This document shows, piece by piece, positions 6,007 to 7,847 of a stretch of DNA of 7,847 nt (positions are counted from its first letter, which is position 1; the number at the start of each line of letters is the position of its first letter). This DNA comes from Sphingomonas sp. (GTDB lineage Bacteria; Pseudomonadota; Alphaproteobacteria; Sphingomonadales; Sphingomonadaceae), in the NCBI GenBank assembly GCA_030824725.1, contig JAPJRE010000185.1, forward strand, positions 1-7,847. Reading direction: 5' to 3'. The notes under the pieces were generated by a model that saw nothing but the letters and a program-made list of their open reading frames with translations, did not search any database and was not told the origin of the DNA. Position numbers and translations under genes: made by a program.

Positions 6007-7847
6007 TCAGAACGAGCCGCGCAGAATGAACGAGAAGCGCCGGTCGTTCATAAAATAGGACCGTGGCGCCAGATCCTTCGGATCACCCGTATAGGCCTGG
6101 GTGGTCTTGGTGATCGTGTTCGTCAGGTTCACACCCTGCACGCCCAGCTTCACGGCCTTGGTGAGGTTCACGAACACCGACGCATCGAGCGTCCCCACCG
6201 GCTCGTTGAAGATCGAGAAATAGGGGAAGATCACGTCCGAGGCGGTGAGCAGGAAACGCGAGCGCCAGTTATAGGCCGCGCGCACCGAGATCCCGCCGCG
6301 CTCGTAGAAGACCGCCGCGTTGACGTTGTGCTTCGACAGCTGCTCGAGCGGCAGGCTGCCCGAAGGCGTCACGGTCGACACGTTCGATGGCGACCCGCCG
6401 TTCAGGAAGCTGTTGGGCAGGCCCGAACTTTCGATGAAGGTATAGTTGGCCGAAATGCCGAGCCCCTTCAGCGGCCCCGGCAGGAATTCGTAGGTCTGCT
6501 GATAGGCGACCTCGAAGCCCTTGATCTTGCCAGTGCCTTCATAGTTGGCAGGACCACGGACGAATACGTCCTTGGTCACGCCGTTGCTGGTGATCGAGCG
6601 GTTGGTCACCTTCTGGTAGAAGAAGCCGTCGATCGACTTGTAGAAGCCGTTCAGCGTGAGCGAGCCGACGCTGGCGAAATACCATTCAAGGCTTGCGTCG
6701 AACTGCCATGCCGTCGCCGGCTTCAGATAGGGGTTGCCGGTCGTCGCCGTCAGTTCGCCGCTCGTACCCAGACCGATGGTCAGGAAGTTGCGGATATTGG
6801 CATTGTCCGGACGGGTCAGCACCTTCGACCCCGCGAGGCGCAGCAGCAGCTTGTCCGACAGGCCGAACTTGAGGTTCAGGCTCGGCAGAAGGTAGCTGTA
6901 GTTGTTCTTCGCGGCGTTATAGGTATCGAAGCCGGCGCCGGCGAATTGCTGCAGCTGCGCATAGCCCGCCGCACCGAGGGTGCACACGCCGCCCTGCGCC
7001 TGCGGAGGCGTGCCCGGGGGCGCGCCCGGCGGCACCGTCAGGGCGCACCGATCCGCATAGGGCTCGGCGATGTTCAACTCGGCCTGGCTCGGCACGCCGA
7101 TCCGGCCTTCGGAGCGGATGTTGCTGCGCACCCAGCGCAGGCCGACATTGCCGGAGAAGCGGATCCGGCCGAACAGCGTGTCCGAACCGAAGCTGGCCAT
7201 GCCATAGGCGGCGCTGTCCAGCTGGCTGACCGGCTGGATTTCGGACGGCAGGTACGGCGTGCCGGCAACCGCGCGTGCACGGCCCGCCGCCGGCACCCAG
7301 GTCGGCGATGCGCCGAGACCCGTGGCGATCGCCTGGATCGCCTGGAAATCCTTCACCGCACCGGCATAGTTGCGGATCATGTCGCCGGCATAATAATAGG
7401 CCCCCGGCGGCGCGTTGGTCTGACCGCGGAAGAAGTTGGGGAAGTCGTACCGCGTCATCATCGACGCTGGCGTGTCTGCAAAGTTGACCGGGCGATCTCC
7501 CGACCAGGTCTCGCTGAGCATGCCCCAGTTATAAGTCGAATAGCGCACCGTCTGGTCGCGATCCTGGTAGCGCGCGCCGAACTTGACGCGCCGCAGGAAC
7601 GAGTCCTCGTCAAACTTGTATTCGACATCGCCCTGGAACGCATATTGCGTGCCGGTGCTGTCTTCCAGATGATCCATCGCGGCACGCCAGAACTGGAAGC
7701 GCGGATCGGTGAAGTATTGCGCATCCGTCGCGCTGGCGAGCGCCGCATTGGGCGTCGACCAGGTATAGCCGAGATATTGCGGCTTGTGCGGCGTCACGAC
7801 CGGCACCTTGCCGGAAATGTCGAGTTCCTGATCGGCGAAGCTGGAGC
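6007..7847 (-). CDS. TonB-dependent outer-membrane receptor, N-terminus cut by window edge
   Basis: About 612 C-terminal residues of a TonB-dependent receptor of the Caulobacter/Xanthomonas/Sphingomonas carbohydrate type are visible. The frame stays open to the right edge; the GTG at 7806 is an internal valine, and the signal peptide, TonB box and plug lie outside. The visible part is beta-barrel: alternating strands with aromatic girdles, VKFGARYQDRDQ (7589-7554 region), LPSLNLKFGLSDKLLLRLAGS followed by KVLTRP (about 6891-6811), GNPYLKPATAWQFDASLEWYF (about 6738-6676), and the end FSFILRGSF with its terminal phenylalanine. It would import an oligosaccharide across the outer membrane using TonB energy. 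Its own strand neighbours suggest arabino-oligosaccharides, which is inference. One extracellular-type loop has a proline-rich stretch flanked by two cysteines (6982-7047). A strong terminator follows the gene. Confidence 0.93.
   Translation of the reverse strand, partial: SSFADQELDISGKVPVVTPHKPQYLGYTWSTPNAALASATDAQYFTDPRFQFWRAAMDHLEDSTGTQYAFQGDVEYKFDEDSFLRRVKFGARYQDRDQTVRYSTYNWGMLSETWSGDRPVNFADTPASMMTRYDFPNFFRGQTNAPPGAYYYAGDMIRNYAGAVKDFQAIQAIATGLGASPTWVPAAGRARAVAGTPYLPSEIQPVSQLDSAAYGMASFGSDTLFGRIRFSGNVGLRWVRSNIRSEGRIGVPSQAELNIAEPYADRCALTVPPGAPPGTPPQAQGGVCTLGAAGYAQLQQFAGAGFDTYNAAKNNYSYLLPSLNLKFGLSDKLLLRLAGSKVLTRPDNANIRNFLTIGLGTSGELTATTGNPYLKPATAWQFDASLEWYFASVGSLTLNGFYKSIDGFFYQKVTNRSITSNGVTKDVFVRGPANYEGTGKIKGFEVAYQQTYEFLPGPLKGLGISANYTFIESSGLPNSFLNGGSPSNVSTVTPSGSLPLEQLSKHNVNAAVFYERGGISVRAAYNWRSRFLLTASDVIFPYFSIFNEPVGTLDASVFVNLTKAVKLGVQGVNLTNTITKTTQAYTGDPKDLAPRSYFMNDRRFSFILRGSF

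Overview
The window is GC-rich (roughly two thirds by eye), densely coding DNA of alphaproteobacterial, most likely sphingomonad, character. Three things suggest this: a TonB-dependent receptor of the Xanthomonas/Caulobacter/Sphingomonas type that ends in an aromatic-rich C-terminus, a Tat-exported GH43 enzyme, and strong G/C preference at third codon positions. No RNA gene, insertion sequence or CRISPR array was seen. The longest stretch without a gene is 287 bases (5720-6006).

Layout. On the + strand lie a sugar-porter-type MFS permease cut by the left edge (1-1089), an exported DUF1080/3-keto-disaccharide hydrolase-like protein (1278-2213), and a small GAF-domain protein (from 2357) whose C-terminal part has slipped into another frame (tail to 2978). 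On the - strand, reading right to left, lie a TonB-dependent receptor cut by the right edge (6007-7847), a rho-independent terminator (5948-5986), a Tat-exported GH43 arabinofuranosidase-like enzyme (4688-5719), a GH43 endo-arabinanase-like lipoprotein (3581-4579), and a short protein resembling the C-terminal half of a DUF6683-type protein (3073-3567). The two blocks converge near 2979-3072.

How the genes may work together (inference). The set looks like an arabinan or other L-arabinofuranosyl-polysaccharide utilisation locus. The lipoprotein GH43 would cut the polymer at the envelope, and the TonB-dependent receptor would import oligosaccharides. The Tat-exported GH43 would release monosaccharides in the periplasm, and the MFS porter would carry sugar across the inner membrane. 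The DUF1080 protein could add an oxidative (3-keto-glycoside) branch. Both GH43 genes have a nearly identical 13-base motif upstream (11/13 identical). Its core is GTCNGAC, so they may share a repressor, possibly of the GntR/FadR type. No regulator gene lies in the window.

Points of most interest are the shared motif, the frame break in the GAF gene, the apparently decapitated DUF6683-like gene directly behind the arabinanase, and a perfect 12-base palindrome lying across a candidate extended -10 element before the GAF gene. Nothing here clearly amounts to a wholly new biological system.
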